Below, one piece after another: positions 52,451-60,574 of a stretch of 64,000 nucleotides of DNA (its first letter is position 1; each line of letters opens with the position of its first letter). The notes under the pieces were generated by a model. The model ran no database searches and was not told where the DNA came from. It worked only from the letters and a program-made list of their open reading frames with translations. Source of the stretch: Candidatus Litorirhabdus singularis (GTDB lineage Bacteria; Pseudomonadota; Gammaproteobacteria; Pseudomonadales; Halieaceae); NCBI RefSeq assembly GCF_026262625.1, contig NZ_SHNN01000001.1, positions 186,001 through 250,000 on the forward strand. The letters are read 5' to 3'. The position numbers and the translations under genes are program-made.

Positions 52451-52748
52451 GCTGGAGGAATAGTCGCGCAGGCCACGCAATAAACGATGTCGCGGCAAGA
52501 AGTCACGCTAGCGCACACTGGATTGCTCCCCGAGTGTTATTTCTTAATCCCCGGTCGCACGCAGATCTCGCTCGCGCTGCCTGCAACCCCCAGCTGCATA
52601 GTGCGACAGCGGTCTGGGAGGGGGGCGAGGGAGAGGCTGATAGTTGGTACGGAAGCGTTTTGAATAGGGGTGGCCAGCTGACCAGCAAAGCAGTGAGCGG
52701 GTCCGCTTTCGCCTATTTTGAGACATTAGATACTCAAATCACAGGCAT
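52451..52748. other. Gap between the dehydrogenase and PEP-CTERM gene 2
   Basis: No gene is seen. It contains a G-rich run (52617-52630) and a short TCGCAC/GTGCGA inverted repeat. No terminator for the dehydrogenase is obvious. Confidence 0.4.
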
Positions 52749-52772
52749 AAAAAAGTCCACCGAAGTGGGCTT
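52749..52772 (-). terminator. Terminator after PEP-CTERM gene 2
   Basis: On the minus strand AAGCCCAC and GTGGACTT pair with one mismatch around TTCG, and six T's follow. It lies 17 bases after the PEP-CTERM stop. Confidence 0.75.
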
Positions 52773-52788
52773 GCATCAGGAGTTCTGT

Positions 52789-53430
52789 TTACGCTTTCTT
52801 GCGCTTAGACCAGCCAAGGCCGGCGAGCCCGAGGCCGAACAGGGCGAGGGTTGTTGGCAGCGGGATATATGTAGCGTTGGCCGGCCCCCATCTTAGGTCG
52901 ATCAACCCACCGTCTGAGGCTGGGAAGCCGCAGCCGGCGAACTTACAGAATGCGTTCGTGGGGTCTGCATCCACGATGCCGGAACCCAAGCCAAAGAGAG
53001 CCGCCCCGGTATCGGTGAACGCATCCCCAGAACCACTCACTGTTGTGCCACCAAGCCAATAAGTGGCGTTAGCGAGAAGTGTAAAGGCGTCTATTGAGAC
53101 AAAACGCCAAGCGTCCTGGAGAAATGCGGACGTGCCCGACCCGACGGTTACACTTCTTTCCAGTGTGGTGCTGCTGCTCCAAAGCTCCACGGTATGAGCA
53201 ATAGTTAAGCCATCACCGCCCGCATCTTCGAAACCCAGATAATTGATAAGGACATCGCTACCGCCAACTGTAAATTTTGTTCCAACAACACCGGTGAAAT
53301 TATCCCTGGCCCCTGCTGACGTTCCGTCGTAGGTCAGCACCGTGGCCTGAGCGGAGCTGAAGAATCCAGCAACGGCGAGAGTTATAATGACTCTCACCCA
53401 ATTCCGGGAAATTATGGATTTATTATTCAT
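52789..53430 (-). CDS. PEP-CTERM sorting-domain protein 2
   Basis: An exported protein of 213 residues. ATG 53430 (MNNKSIISRNW) is preferred to the upstream TTG. The signal helix VRVIITLAVAGFFSSAQATV precedes a beta-rich body with paired cysteines (CKFAGCGF). The C-terminus IPLPTTLALFGLGLAGLGWS followed by KRKKA is a PEP-CTERM-type signal with a PLPTT variant. It follows PEP-CTERM gene 3 by 81 bases with no promoter of its own that I can support, so the two may be one unit. Confidence 0.85.
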   Translation of the reverse strand: MNNKSIISRNWVRVIITLAVAGFFSSAQATVLTYDGTSAGARDNFTGVVGTKFTVGGSDVLINYLGFEDAGGDGLTIAHTVELWSSSTTLERSVTVGSGTSAFLQDAWRFVSIDAFTLLANATYWLGGTTVSGSGDAFTDTGAALFGLGSGIVDADPTNAFCKFAGCGFPASDGGLIDLRWGPANATYIPLPTTLALFGLGLAGLGWSKRKKA

Positions 53431-53511
53431 TTTCAATACTCCGATTCGAAATCATTTCGTATACCCAGATGGGCTTGATCGGGCTAACGTTACACTGGCA
53501 GTCAGCTCTTG

Positions 53512-54192
53512 CTAAACCTTGGCACCACGCTTTCGGCGATTTATCCCCAGGCTGATCAAACCCAACCCGAGCAGGGTTAGGGTTGTCGGCGCAGGTACGG
53601 GGGCGGCATCGCGTACGAACCACGCGCCAATATCATTACGAGTGTATGTTGTCGGGTTATTGTCATCGGCACGCGCGGTGTCCCCATATCTATGGACGGC
53701 CTCATCGTAAAGAGTAGCGTGATATGCGTGTGCTGCTCCGTTAGGGTAGTCAGGGGTCATACTAACGGTGGAAACCCATCCCCCAAGGGCGCGTCCACGA
53801 ACACTCATACCAGCTGGGCGAAAATCTGAAAGGAACATAGGTGCCCATGTCGAATCCATCTCCGACAATCTGTAAAAATCGTGATTAGAAGCATTTTCTG
53901 CGGGGATAGGTTCAGTCGTATATATCTCGAATAACGCGAGGACTTGATCGAGGGATGCCCACGTCCAACCATCGAGGGAGTAGCCCCTAATCTCACTGGT
54001 GCTTGAACAGTCGCCGTTAGGGCATTGATCATTTACTTCTCCCCAGCTGACATACCCGAACAGAGCGGCCTGCGCCCACTCCTGATTGCCGACGACGACG
54101 GTGTCAGTAATGGGATTGGGAATGGGTATCGCGTGGGCTGGTAAGACAGAAGCTAAGATAGATAACAGGAATGCGCAGCGTAGTAATTTTAT
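53512..54192 (-). CDS. PEP-CTERM sorting-domain protein 3, start codon anomalous
   Basis: A continuous frame of 227 codons encodes a signal peptide (KLLRCAFLLSILASVLPAHA), a beta-rich body, and a PEP-CTERM tail, APVPAPTTLTLLGLGLISLG followed by NRRKRG. No ATG, GTG or TTG occurs in the first 108 codons. The best start position is ATA at 54190-54192, seven bases after AAGGA. Alternatively the ATG at 54197-54199, in another frame, begins MRNK, and removing one base from the A run after it would join the signal peptide. A sequencing error, mutated start or real AUA start all fit. A sigma-54-type promoter lies upstream. Confidence 0.7.
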   Translation of the reverse strand: MKLLRCAFLLSILASVLPAHAIPIPNPITDTVVVGNQEWAQAALFGYVSWGEVNDQCPNGDCSSTSEIRGYSLDGWTWASLDQVLALFEIYTTEPIPAENASNHDFYRLSEMDSTWAPMFLSDFRPAGMSVRGRALGGWVSTVSMTPDYPNGAAHAYHATLYDEAVHRYGDTARADDNNPTTYTRNDIGAWFVRDAAPVPAPTTLTLLGLGLISLGINRRKRGAKV

Positions 54193-54228
54193 TTCTCATC
54201 CTTGAGTTAATAGTTCTCTTTTATGTAA

Positions 54229-54244
54229 AGCAAAATGTATGCCA
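54229..54244 (-). promoter_or_regulatory. Sigma-54-type promoter before PEP-CTERM gene 3
   Basis: On the minus strand TGGCATACATTTTGCT matches the RpoN consensus well (TGGCA and TTGCT, GG and GC separated by ten bases). It gives a leader of about 26 bases to the apparent start. Known PEP-CTERM systems use the PrsK/PrsR two-component pair with RpoN; no such pair is in the window. Confidence 0.7.
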
Positions 54245-54523
54245 ATAAATAAAACTTAAATAAAAACAAAGGTTTATTACTTTTATACTAGACACCTAAA
54301 TCGAAAGTCTAAAAAAACCTGACACTTATAGCCCCTAGTTATATGTGGTTATTCACATAACGTCGCATGTGAGGTGAAAGCGGACACCAGGCTGCGCCAA
54401 TACAGCTCCAAAAGATCGTCCCACTGTCCAGCACGGGCGGGCTTTGCTATGGTTGCCGCCGATCATCCTCTTCACCATTAAACTATAAGGCTGACGGCGC
54501 GCCTGCGGCGCAATACCCTGACA
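54245..54523. other. AT-rich gap upstream of the MBOAT gene
   Basis: No gene is seen. The left half is AT-rich and should hold any enhancer site for the sigma-54 promoter. An A-run with CTGACACTT occurs near 54312-54327, also found at 49251. No clear promoter for the MBOAT gene was found. Confidence 0.4.
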
Positions 54524-55903
54524 ATGCTTTTCAATTCATATCAATTTATCGCGTTTTTCCTGCCAATCGCCCTGATCGGCTATTACTACGCGGCCGACAA
54601 TCGGCAGCTACGGCTGGGTTGGCTACTGCTGACGTCGCTTTGCTTTTACGCCTACTGGGACTGGCGGTTTTTGCCGCTGTTGCTAGCTTCAATAATCATT
54701 AACTGGCTACTTTCGCGCCGCATTGGCTTCAATAGTCCACGCCTGCTCGTATCTTTTGGAATTGGCTTCAACCTGCTCTTAATTGGCGTCTTTAAATATC
54801 TGGATTTTCTGGGCTCATCACTTGCCTATGCGGCAGACACTGCATACACGCCTATTGGATTAATCCTGCCTCTGGGCATCAGCTTTTTCACATTTCAGCA
54901 AATATCCTATCTGCTGGATAAAAGCAGAAATCAGGCGCCCGACTACTCACTGCTGGACTACGCGGTCTACGTCAGCTTCTTCCCACAGCTGATCGCCGGA
55001 CCGATTGTGCGCCACAGCGAAATCATTCCCCAGTACCACAAGTCACCTCGGCGCCCTGACATCTATCACCATATCGGTGCGGGGCTTGTCTTGTTTGCTC
55101 TGGGGCTGGCCAAAAAGACTCTGATTGCAGACGAACTGGCAACCACCGCAACCCCCCTGTTCGACCTCGCAAGTGCAGGCCAAACCCTGTCCTTGGGTGA
55201 AGCCTGGAGTGGCGCCTTTACCTACTCCCTGCAACTGTATTATGACTTTTCCGGTTACTCCGATATGGCCATCGGACTGGGACTGATGTTTGGCTTGCAG
55301 TTCCCGGTCAATTTCAACGCGCCCTACCGAGCCACAGACATTCGTGACTTCTGGCGGCGCTGGCACATGACACTGTCACGGTTTCTGCGCGACTACCTGT
55401 ATATCGCCATGGGTGGCAACAAGCACGGACAAACTCGACTGCTGTGCGCACTACTGGTAACCATGCTCTTGGGCGGACTTTGGCACGGGGCTGGCTGGAC
55501 CTTTGTAATCTGGGGCGGGCTGCATGGACTTGCTCTGGTCGTGCATCGGGGCTGGAGTAGCAAGGTAACCATGCCCTCTTGGCTGGGCTGGATTATGCTG
55601 GCCCTGTTTTTGGCTTTTACCTGGGTACTGTTTCGCGCGCCTGATCTGACCACTGCCGTCGCCATCTGGCAGTCCATGCTGGGCTTAAACGGCTTTGATA
55701 TTCAACGACTGGATTCATCGACTCTCAACTTCTGCGCCGCCGTCTTCCTGTTGGCCATCTTCGGTCCCACCAGCCAGAAATTGATAACTTACTCTTTGCG
55801 GCCACGCCGCATTTACGCGGTGATGACTTCACTGTTTATCTTTTATCTAACGCTGAATATTGCAAACGATGGTTATACCGAGTTCCTCTACTTCCAGTTC
55901 TGA
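54524..55903 (+). CDS. MBOAT-family O-acyltransferase
   Basis: A 459-residue membrane protein, relative of AlgI and DltB, that moves acyl groups from a cytoplasmic donor to an extracytoplasmic sugar or other acceptor. About ten helices are visible. The family blocks are FWRRWHMTLSRFLRDYLYIA (H281 within) and the catalytic LLGGLWHGAGWTFVIWGGLH with H321. The end overlaps the following SGNH-like gene by 35 bases, which is the usual pairing of an MBOAT protein with an AlgJ/AlgX-type partner. The acceptor is unknown. Confidence 0.9.
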   Translation: MLFNSYQFIAFFLPIALIGYYYAADNRQLRLGWLLLTSLCFYAYWDWRFLPLLLASIIINWLLSRRIGFNSPRLLVSFGIGFNLLLIGVFKYLDFLGSSLAYAADTAYTPIGLILPLGISFFTFQQISYLLDKSRNQAPDYSLLDYAVYVSFFPQLIAGPIVRHSEIIPQYHKSPRRPDIYHHIGAGLVLFALGLAKKTLIADELATTATPLFDLASAGQTLSLGEAWSGAFTYSLQLYYDFSGYSDMAIGLGLMFGLQFPVNFNAPYRATDIRDFWRRWHMTLSRFLRDYLYIAMGGNKHGQTRLLCALLVTMLLGGLWHGAGWTFVIWGGLHGLALVVHRGWSSKVTMPSWLGWIMLALFLAFTWVLFRAPDLTTAVAIWQSMLGLNGFDIQRLDSSTLNFCAAVFLLAIFGPTSQKLITYSLRPRRIYAVMTSLFIFYLTLNIANDGYTEFLYFQF

Positions 55904-56975
55904 GGCTGCCCTGTGGCGCCGCTTCGTTTCGCTCTCGCTGGCCACGCTGGTGGGCTTGGCCGCAGTCAGTTATGGCTTTGTGCTGCTTATGGACCCCTAC
56001 GACAGCCTGCCGTTTTCGCTGCCTATCGACAGAGTTCAAGTAGCCGATCAGCAACGCCTTTTCTACCCGGCGCTAGCGCGTCGCGACAACTTTGACAGTG
56101 CCGTCATCGGCAACTCCAATATACGTTTGCTGCGCCCCGACCTACTGAATGATGCCACCGGCGGCCGCTGGGTCAATTTGGCGATTAACGCCGCCTCATC
56201 CTGGGAGCAGGAGCAGGTATTCAATCTATTTCTGTCACACCACCCACAGCCTCAACACATTCTAATTGGCATGGACTATCTGTGGTGTTACCAGCGCTAC
56301 GCCGACCGCAAGTTCGTCGGCGCCACCCGCGAGCAGGACTTTCCCGCCTGGCTCTTCGACGAAGTCGCTGCCAATAATCTACCGCCGCTGAACCTGGGCA
56401 GTATCGAGCATAGCTGGCTCTTACTGCTGCATATTGCGGGCATCAAAACAGCGGAATTTGGCAGCAATGGCTACACGGTATTCACCGACCCGGATGAAGA
56501 ATACGATGTGACCGAAGCACGGCGTGAGATCTACGGCAGCGGTAAACCCAAACCCATAGTCCCGGTTACGCCCCCGATAGCTCTGACAAAAGAGCAACGT
56601 AGCGCCCTGAATATACCAGCCCTGGAACGCCTACAACGGATGCTGGAAAAATTGCCCGACAGCACCAGCACCACACTCATGTTTGTGCCCTATCACAGCT
56701 ATTATCAGGCGCGGCCGGGATCTCGACAAGCAGCACTCTGGAACGAATGCAAAGCCCGAGTCAGTGCCATTGCCACACATCGCGGCAACACACGGGTACT
56801 GGATTACATGTTACAAACCGATATTACTGCCAAAGACAGCAACTACTGGGACTACAAGCACTACCGAGTTTCTGTAGGAAACATCATCTCACGGGAAATT
56901 GGCAGTGCTATCAATGCCAAACCGCCCACCGGTAACTACAAGGTCCTGGTCACCGCCAAACACCAGCACCCATAG
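55869..56975 (+). CDS. SGNH-like partner of the MBOAT protein (AlgJ/AlgX type)
   Basis: A 368-residue protein with one N-terminal membrane helix (about 20-41) and a periplasmic SGNH-hydrolase-like domain. Block I reads VIGNSNIRLL, with S83 in a GNSN variant of the usual GDS, and block V is WDYKHYR with D328 and H331. In AlgJ/AlgX-type systems this domain completes O-acetylation after the MBOAT step. ATG 55869 is preferred over the TTG three codons upstream. The acceptor polymer is unknown and no polysaccharide genes are adjacent. Confidence 0.75.
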   Translation: MVIPSSSTSSSEAALWRRFVSLSLATLVGLAAVSYGFVLLMDPYDSLPFSLPIDRVQVADQQRLFYPALARRDNFDSAVIGNSNIRLLRPDLLNDATGGRWVNLAINAASSWEQEQVFNLFLSHHPQPQHILIGMDYLWCYQRYADRKFVGATREQDFPAWLFDEVAANNLPPLNLGSIEHSWLLLLHIAGIKTAEFGSNGYTVFTDPDEEYDVTEARREIYGSGKPKPIVPVTPPIALTKEQRSALNIPALERLQRMLEKLPDSTSTTLMFVPYHSYYQARPGSRQAALWNECKARVSAIATHRGNTRVLDYMLQTDITAKDSNYWDYKHYRVSVGNIISREIGSAINAKPPTGNYKVLVTAKHQHP

Positions 56976-57034
56976 AAGTCATGCATCAGTGCTAACCAAG
57001 CACAGGTATGGCCATGCAGGAGCCCGCGTCAGCC

Positions 57035-58024
57035 TCAGTTAACCGCCGGGCACTCTATTTTTTGGGCCACTGCGGCAGGCAATTGAGTGATCACCGCGCT
57101 CTCACGCAGCGCGACCAATCCAGTTTCTGTCAACCTCAGCCAGTGGCTTTGCCTTGTCTCTTTAGGTCGTAAATAGACCTCTACTTGATAGCCCTCTTCA
57201 CGCAGAGGCTCCGCCACTTTAAGGGCACTGGACTCCAATGAATACAGACCCAGAGACAGGTTGCCGTCCAACGGGCCACCGCTAATAACGTAACTGTCGA
57301 CGCCACGAGCCGACAGATTCAACTGCAGTCTCTGCAGCTTGGATATACTGTCTGAGCCAAGATAAACCCAATAATCGGCACTGACTACAATGTCTTCGGT
57401 ACGCTGCGTGGGCGTCAGGCCCTGTGCACTCAAGGCTGTCACAACCTGCTGTAGCTGATATTCATCCAGAGGACCGTACTCCCAACACTGCGCCGGTGCT
57501 GGCGCTGCTTCCACCAGCGCGGGGACTGACTCAGACTCTGGCGGCTCAGCTGGCTCAGCTGGCTCAGCAAAATAAACTGCAGAAACAGTAATTTCCTGCA
57601 GCACTCCCGCACCCACTGCCAGCAGATCATCAGCAACTTCGGTAGCGTCGGAAATAATCGGAGCAACTTCCTCTACACCGATCGGCCTTGCGGTAACCAC
57701 GATATCCTGCAGTACGCTGGGCGCCAACGCTGCGTCACCTGGCGGAGTCTGCTCAAACTCACCGGCCACCGACTGCTCATCGTCTATCGGCGCCGGCAGC
57801 TCGAAGGTAGAGCCCTCGGTTACTGCCGGACCAACAATAGCCCGACGCATTGCGGCGACTTTCGTAGGCGGTAATTCAGACACCAGCACCAATGTATCAA
57901 TACCAGACGCGGCCTGTAATGGCGCAGATGGTGCCGGGCGGGTAGTCAGCGCGCCGAACCAGAAAGCCGCCGCGTTGGCGACTACCAGCAGTAGCAAGAC
58001 CCAGATCCAGGCAGCGCGGCTCAA
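57035..58024 (-). CDS. SPOR-domain membrane protein with three TonB-box-like motifs
   Basis: A 329-residue protein with an N-terminal membrane helix (about 5-26), a long acidic, Pro/Ala-rich linker, and a SPOR-type domain (about 217-290), which in relatives binds denuded peptidoglycan. The linker contains LQDIVVTA (105-112) and LQEITVSA (142-149), and TEDIVVSA (209-216) leads into the SPOR domain. These resemble the IVVTA motifs at the N-termini of TonB-dependent receptors. An AEPAEPAEPPESES repeat follows the second one. It follows coaX with a four-base overlap, as in Pseudomonas. Confidence 0.75.
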   Translation of the reverse strand: MSRAAWIWVLLLLVVANAAAFWFGALTTRPAPSAPLQAASGIDTLVLVSELPPTKVAAMRRAIVGPAVTEGSTFELPAPIDDEQSVAGEFEQTPPGDAALAPSVLQDIVVTARPIGVEEVAPIISDATEVADDLLAVGAGVLQEITVSAVYFAEPAEPAEPPESESVPALVEAAPAPAQCWEYGPLDEYQLQQVVTALSAQGLTPTQRTEDIVVSADYWVYLGSDSISKLQRLQLNLSARGVDSYVISGGPLDGNLSLGLYSLESSALKVAEPLREEGYQVEVYLRPKETRQSHWLRLTETGLVALRESAVITQLPAAVAQKIECPAVN

Positions 58025-58761
58025 GCCGATGCTCCCAGTCCGGACTCAGCGCCCAGCAGTAGCAGCCCATCCAGCACTAAATCTACCTCTACAGTGCCAC
58101 CCAGCCCCAGACACGCGCATAGCAGAGCACCATTGCCGCCACTGAACACCAGTTCACAGTCGCCGCTAACCTGCTCCAGTGCCAACCGTATTGCTCCCGC
58201 CTGAGATAACAGCAAACCATTGTATACCGCGGCCTCTGTTGAACGCCCCGGCTCCAGGCGATCGCGCGGCGCAGTGCCAAAACGAACCCTATCTGTGTCA
58301 CTCAACAATGCCCGCTCCATAGAATCCATGCCGGGCAAAATATAACCGCCGAGATGTTGTCCTGATGCTGCCACAAAATCGATAGTCAGGGCACTGCCAG
58401 CATCGATGACCGCAACCTGCTGCCGCCGCGAATGCCACGCCCCCAACATTGCCAGCCAGCGATCCACTCCCATGCGCCCAGGCTCAACATAGCTATTCTG
58501 TAAACCCAGTACCTGTGCGCTGGACTCAGCAAACCAGGGCGTCAGCCCCCAACGCTGCTGACAGGCTTGTCCCAGCTCCGTCGCTATCGACTCACCGGCA
58601 ACGCTGGCGACCCAGACGGCGGCGGGCGTTATCGACGTGGGTATCGTCTCTAACAGCATCGCAATTTCTGCACGCGGATGATCGCCGCGCTCCAGCATTT
58701 CAGGGCCATTGCCAAAGCGCCACTTTACGCGAGTATTGCCAATATCAATCTGCAGTATCAC
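58021..58761 (-). CDS. coaX: Type III pantothenate kinase
   Basis: CoaX phosphorylates pantothenate, the first step of coenzyme A synthesis. The 246-residue product has the ASKHA-fold start MILQIDIGNTRVKWRFG, the catalytic-region DAGSALTIDFV, and LGGYILPGMDSMERAL. It overlaps birA at its start and the SPOR gene at its end by four bases each, so the three are coupled in one operon. Confidence 0.95.
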   Translation of the reverse strand: MILQIDIGNTRVKWRFGNGPEMLERGDHPRAEIAMLLETIPTSITPAAVWVASVAGESIATELGQACQQRWGLTPWFAESSAQVLGLQNSYVEPGRMGVDRWLAMLGAWHSRRQQVAVIDAGSALTIDFVAASGQHLGGYILPGMDSMERALLSDTDRVRFGTAPRDRLEPGRSTEAAVYNGLLLSQAGAIRLALEQVSGDCELVFSGGNGALLCACLGLGGTVEVDLVLDGLLLLGAESGLGASA

Positions 58762-59732
58762 GAGGCAGGCCTCAAGCTTACCTCACCACCGTGAATCGCT
58801 CGCACGCTGCCCGCTACCTCTAACAATAGCGCGCCGCTGGTATCGATACCTCTGGCGGTGCCAGCTAGTCGACTATCGCCGCTGGTGACAATGACCGGGC
58901 TATCGGCGTGCGCATCCAGCGCCATCCAGGGTTCACGCCAGGGCGTAAAACCCTGCTCTGCAAAGCGTGGCAGCAAGGGTAGTAATTCATTGAGCAGGGC
59001 ACTCAGTAGCTGGTTACGACCAACGCTGCCAGTGGCGGCTGCAGTCACATCCGTCCAGGCCTGATCAATCTCCGCTGCCGCCAGCTCAGGCATACGCACG
59101 TTCAAGCCAACACCCACCACCACCTGACAGCTACCCGCCGCATCCCCGACCATCTCAATCAGGATACCGCCGAGCTTGGCGCCGCCGTGCAGCAGATCGT
59201 TTGGCCACTTCAATGCTACGTCAGCAACGCCACAGCGATCTAGCGCAGACGCCACCGCCACCCCCACCGCAAGACTCAGGCCTTCCAGCGCTGCTGCACC
59301 ACCGGCAAACTCCCAGGCCAGTGACAAATAGATATTACTGGCAAACGGGCTCACCCAACTGCGTCCACGCCGACCGCGCCCCGCGGTCTGTTGCTCAGCC
59401 GTGCACACCAGCCCAGACCCCGGGCCCGCCTGCAGCCGCCGTAGCAGCTCAGCATTGGTGGAATCTATTGCGGTTACAATCTGCAGCTCGCGCAATAGTG
59501 CCAGAGTTTCAGGTTCCAACGCAGCGCGAATCTGCGCGTCATCTAGCAATTCTATGCCGCCAGCAATGCGGTAGCCCTTGCCACGGACAGACTCAGCCGT
59601 CAGACCCAGCGCCTGCAGTTTGCCCAATTGCTTCCATACAGCCGTGCGACTGATTCCCAGTCGATCTGCCAACTCCTGTCCGGAGTGAAATTCACCATCC
59701 GCCAATAGCGCCAGCGCTTCTGTCTTTGCCAT
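58758..59732 (-). CDS. birA: Biotin operon repressor / biotin-protein ligase
   Basis: BirA activates biotin to biotinyl-AMP and attaches it to carrier domains; with an N-terminal helix-turn-helix it also represses bio genes. ATG 59732 (MAKTEALALLADGEFHSGQE) gives 324 residues, like E. coli (321); longer frames start upstream. The helix-turn-helix is LADRLGISRTAVWKQLGKLQ. The ligase has the biotinyl-AMP loop TAGRGRRGRSWVSPFASNIY and the KWPNDLL motif. Likely targets are the carboxylases in this genome, including the one at 41.3 kb. Confidence 0.95.
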   Translation of the reverse strand: MAKTEALALLADGEFHSGQELADRLGISRTAVWKQLGKLQALGLTAESVRGKGYRIAGGIELLDDAQIRAALEPETLALLRELQIVTAIDSTNAELLRRLQAGPGSGLVCTAEQQTAGRGRRGRSWVSPFASNIYLSLAWEFAGGAAALEGLSLAVGVAVASALDRCGVADVALKWPNDLLHGGAKLGGILIEMVGDAAGSCQVVVGVGLNVRMPELAAAEIDQAWTDVTAAATGSVGRNQLLSALLNELLPLLPRFAEQGFTPWREPWMALDAHADSPVIVTSGDSRLAGTARGIDTSGALLLEVAGSVRAIHGGEVSLRPAS

Positions 59733-59878
59733 GCAATCGTTCCCATTGCCGATGCGGCGCATGATACCAAAGAAAGAACCGCTAACGCTGCTGCCATTAA
59801 GCACTGCTCACCAACGTGGATTCCCGACGCAGCCTTGTTACACTCTGTCGGGCTTACGCCAAACCGGGAGAAACCACC

Positions 59879-60406
59879 ATGAGTCTTAGCGAGTCTGCAC
59901 TGCAAGCGGCCGCCCAAAAGCTGATCAACGCGCATCAGCAGGCGTCTATCGACAACGAGTGGACCTTTTTTGTTGACGAGCTATACGCCAAAGAGTGCGT
60001 CTACACCTGTGAATACGCGGGCACCATGCGGGTGGTGGCCGACGGCATCGACCAAATTAAAGCCACTCATTATGGGCGTGATATGCAAAAGGGCTGGGAG
60101 GGTTGGACCTTTCCTTACGAAGGGGTCTACGTGGGCGCAGACAATCAAGTGATCACCCACTGGCTCAACCGGGGGCCGGGCAAGAAGGACGATGGCAGCT
60201 ATTATCAGACTCCCGGCCTGTCTTTTCTGACCTTTAATGCCGAGGGAAAAATTGAGCGCCAGTTCGATATGTTTGATTTGGCGCACCAAATGCTGCTGTG
60301 TGATGAGCTCGAGGACGCAGGGCTACTGTCTGCCGAGCTGAAACAAAACTGGGTACTGCCGATGAAACAAAAGCTACAACAGCAACTGGCGCGCAATACC
60401 AGCTAA
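59879..60406 (+). CDS. NTF2/SnoaL-fold protein
   Basis: A 175-residue soluble protein, MSLSESALQAAAQKLINAHQ onward, with the alpha/beta cone pattern of the SnoaL/NTF2 superfamily (QASIDNEWTFFVDELYAKEC, then the pocket strands). Start 59879 follows a GGGAGA ribosome binding site; the open frame extends 21 codons further. The substrate and role are unknown. It is divergent from birA and 168 bases ahead of liuR. Confidence 0.7.
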   Translation: MSLSESALQAAAQKLINAHQQASIDNEWTFFVDELYAKECVYTCEYAGTMRVVADGIDQIKATHYGRDMQKGWEGWTFPYEGVYVGADNQVITHWLNRGPGKKDDGSYYQTPGLSFLTFNAEGKIERQFDMFDLAHQMLLCDELEDAGLLSAELKQNWVLPMKQKLQQQLARNTS

Positions 60407-60518
60407 ACCCTACCCCTGTTTCGTGCGGGCAGTTTTGCAGCGCGGCAGCCAACTGACTCAAAGCGCACGACCTAGTAGCTTTCGCGGCATTCTTATGCCC
60501 CCATGCTGCCGCCTTAAG

Positions 60519-60547
60519 TTGACGTTAACGTAAACGTTACTTATAGT
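60519..60547 (+). promoter_or_regulatory. liuR promoter with overlapping LiuR-type palindrome
   Basis: TTGACG (60519-60524) and TATAGT (60542-60547) are separated by 17 bases. The near-perfect palindrome TTGACGTTAACGTAAA (60519-60534) covers the -35 and spacer. It resembles the motif reported for LiuR, a repressor of leucine/isovalerate degradation, and an overlapping ACGTT repeat continues to 60538. Confidence 0.75.
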
Positions 60548-60574
60548 TCCCCCAAATACGCTCAGGCAGCCTGC

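Noticed and set aside
52534..52896. Plus-strand 120-codon frame overlapping PEP-CTERM gene 2
   Set aside because: No ribosome binding site or domain character; it overlaps a well-supported gene and its terminator.
53500..53530. Sigma-54 site for PEP-CTERM gene 2
   Set aside because: Only the bare GG-N10-GC spacing matches, inside the end of gene 3, with no TGGCA or TTGC context.
49251..54327. CTGACACTT shared between two intergenic gaps
   Set aside because: A nine-base match in AT-rich sequence is too short to support a repeat family.
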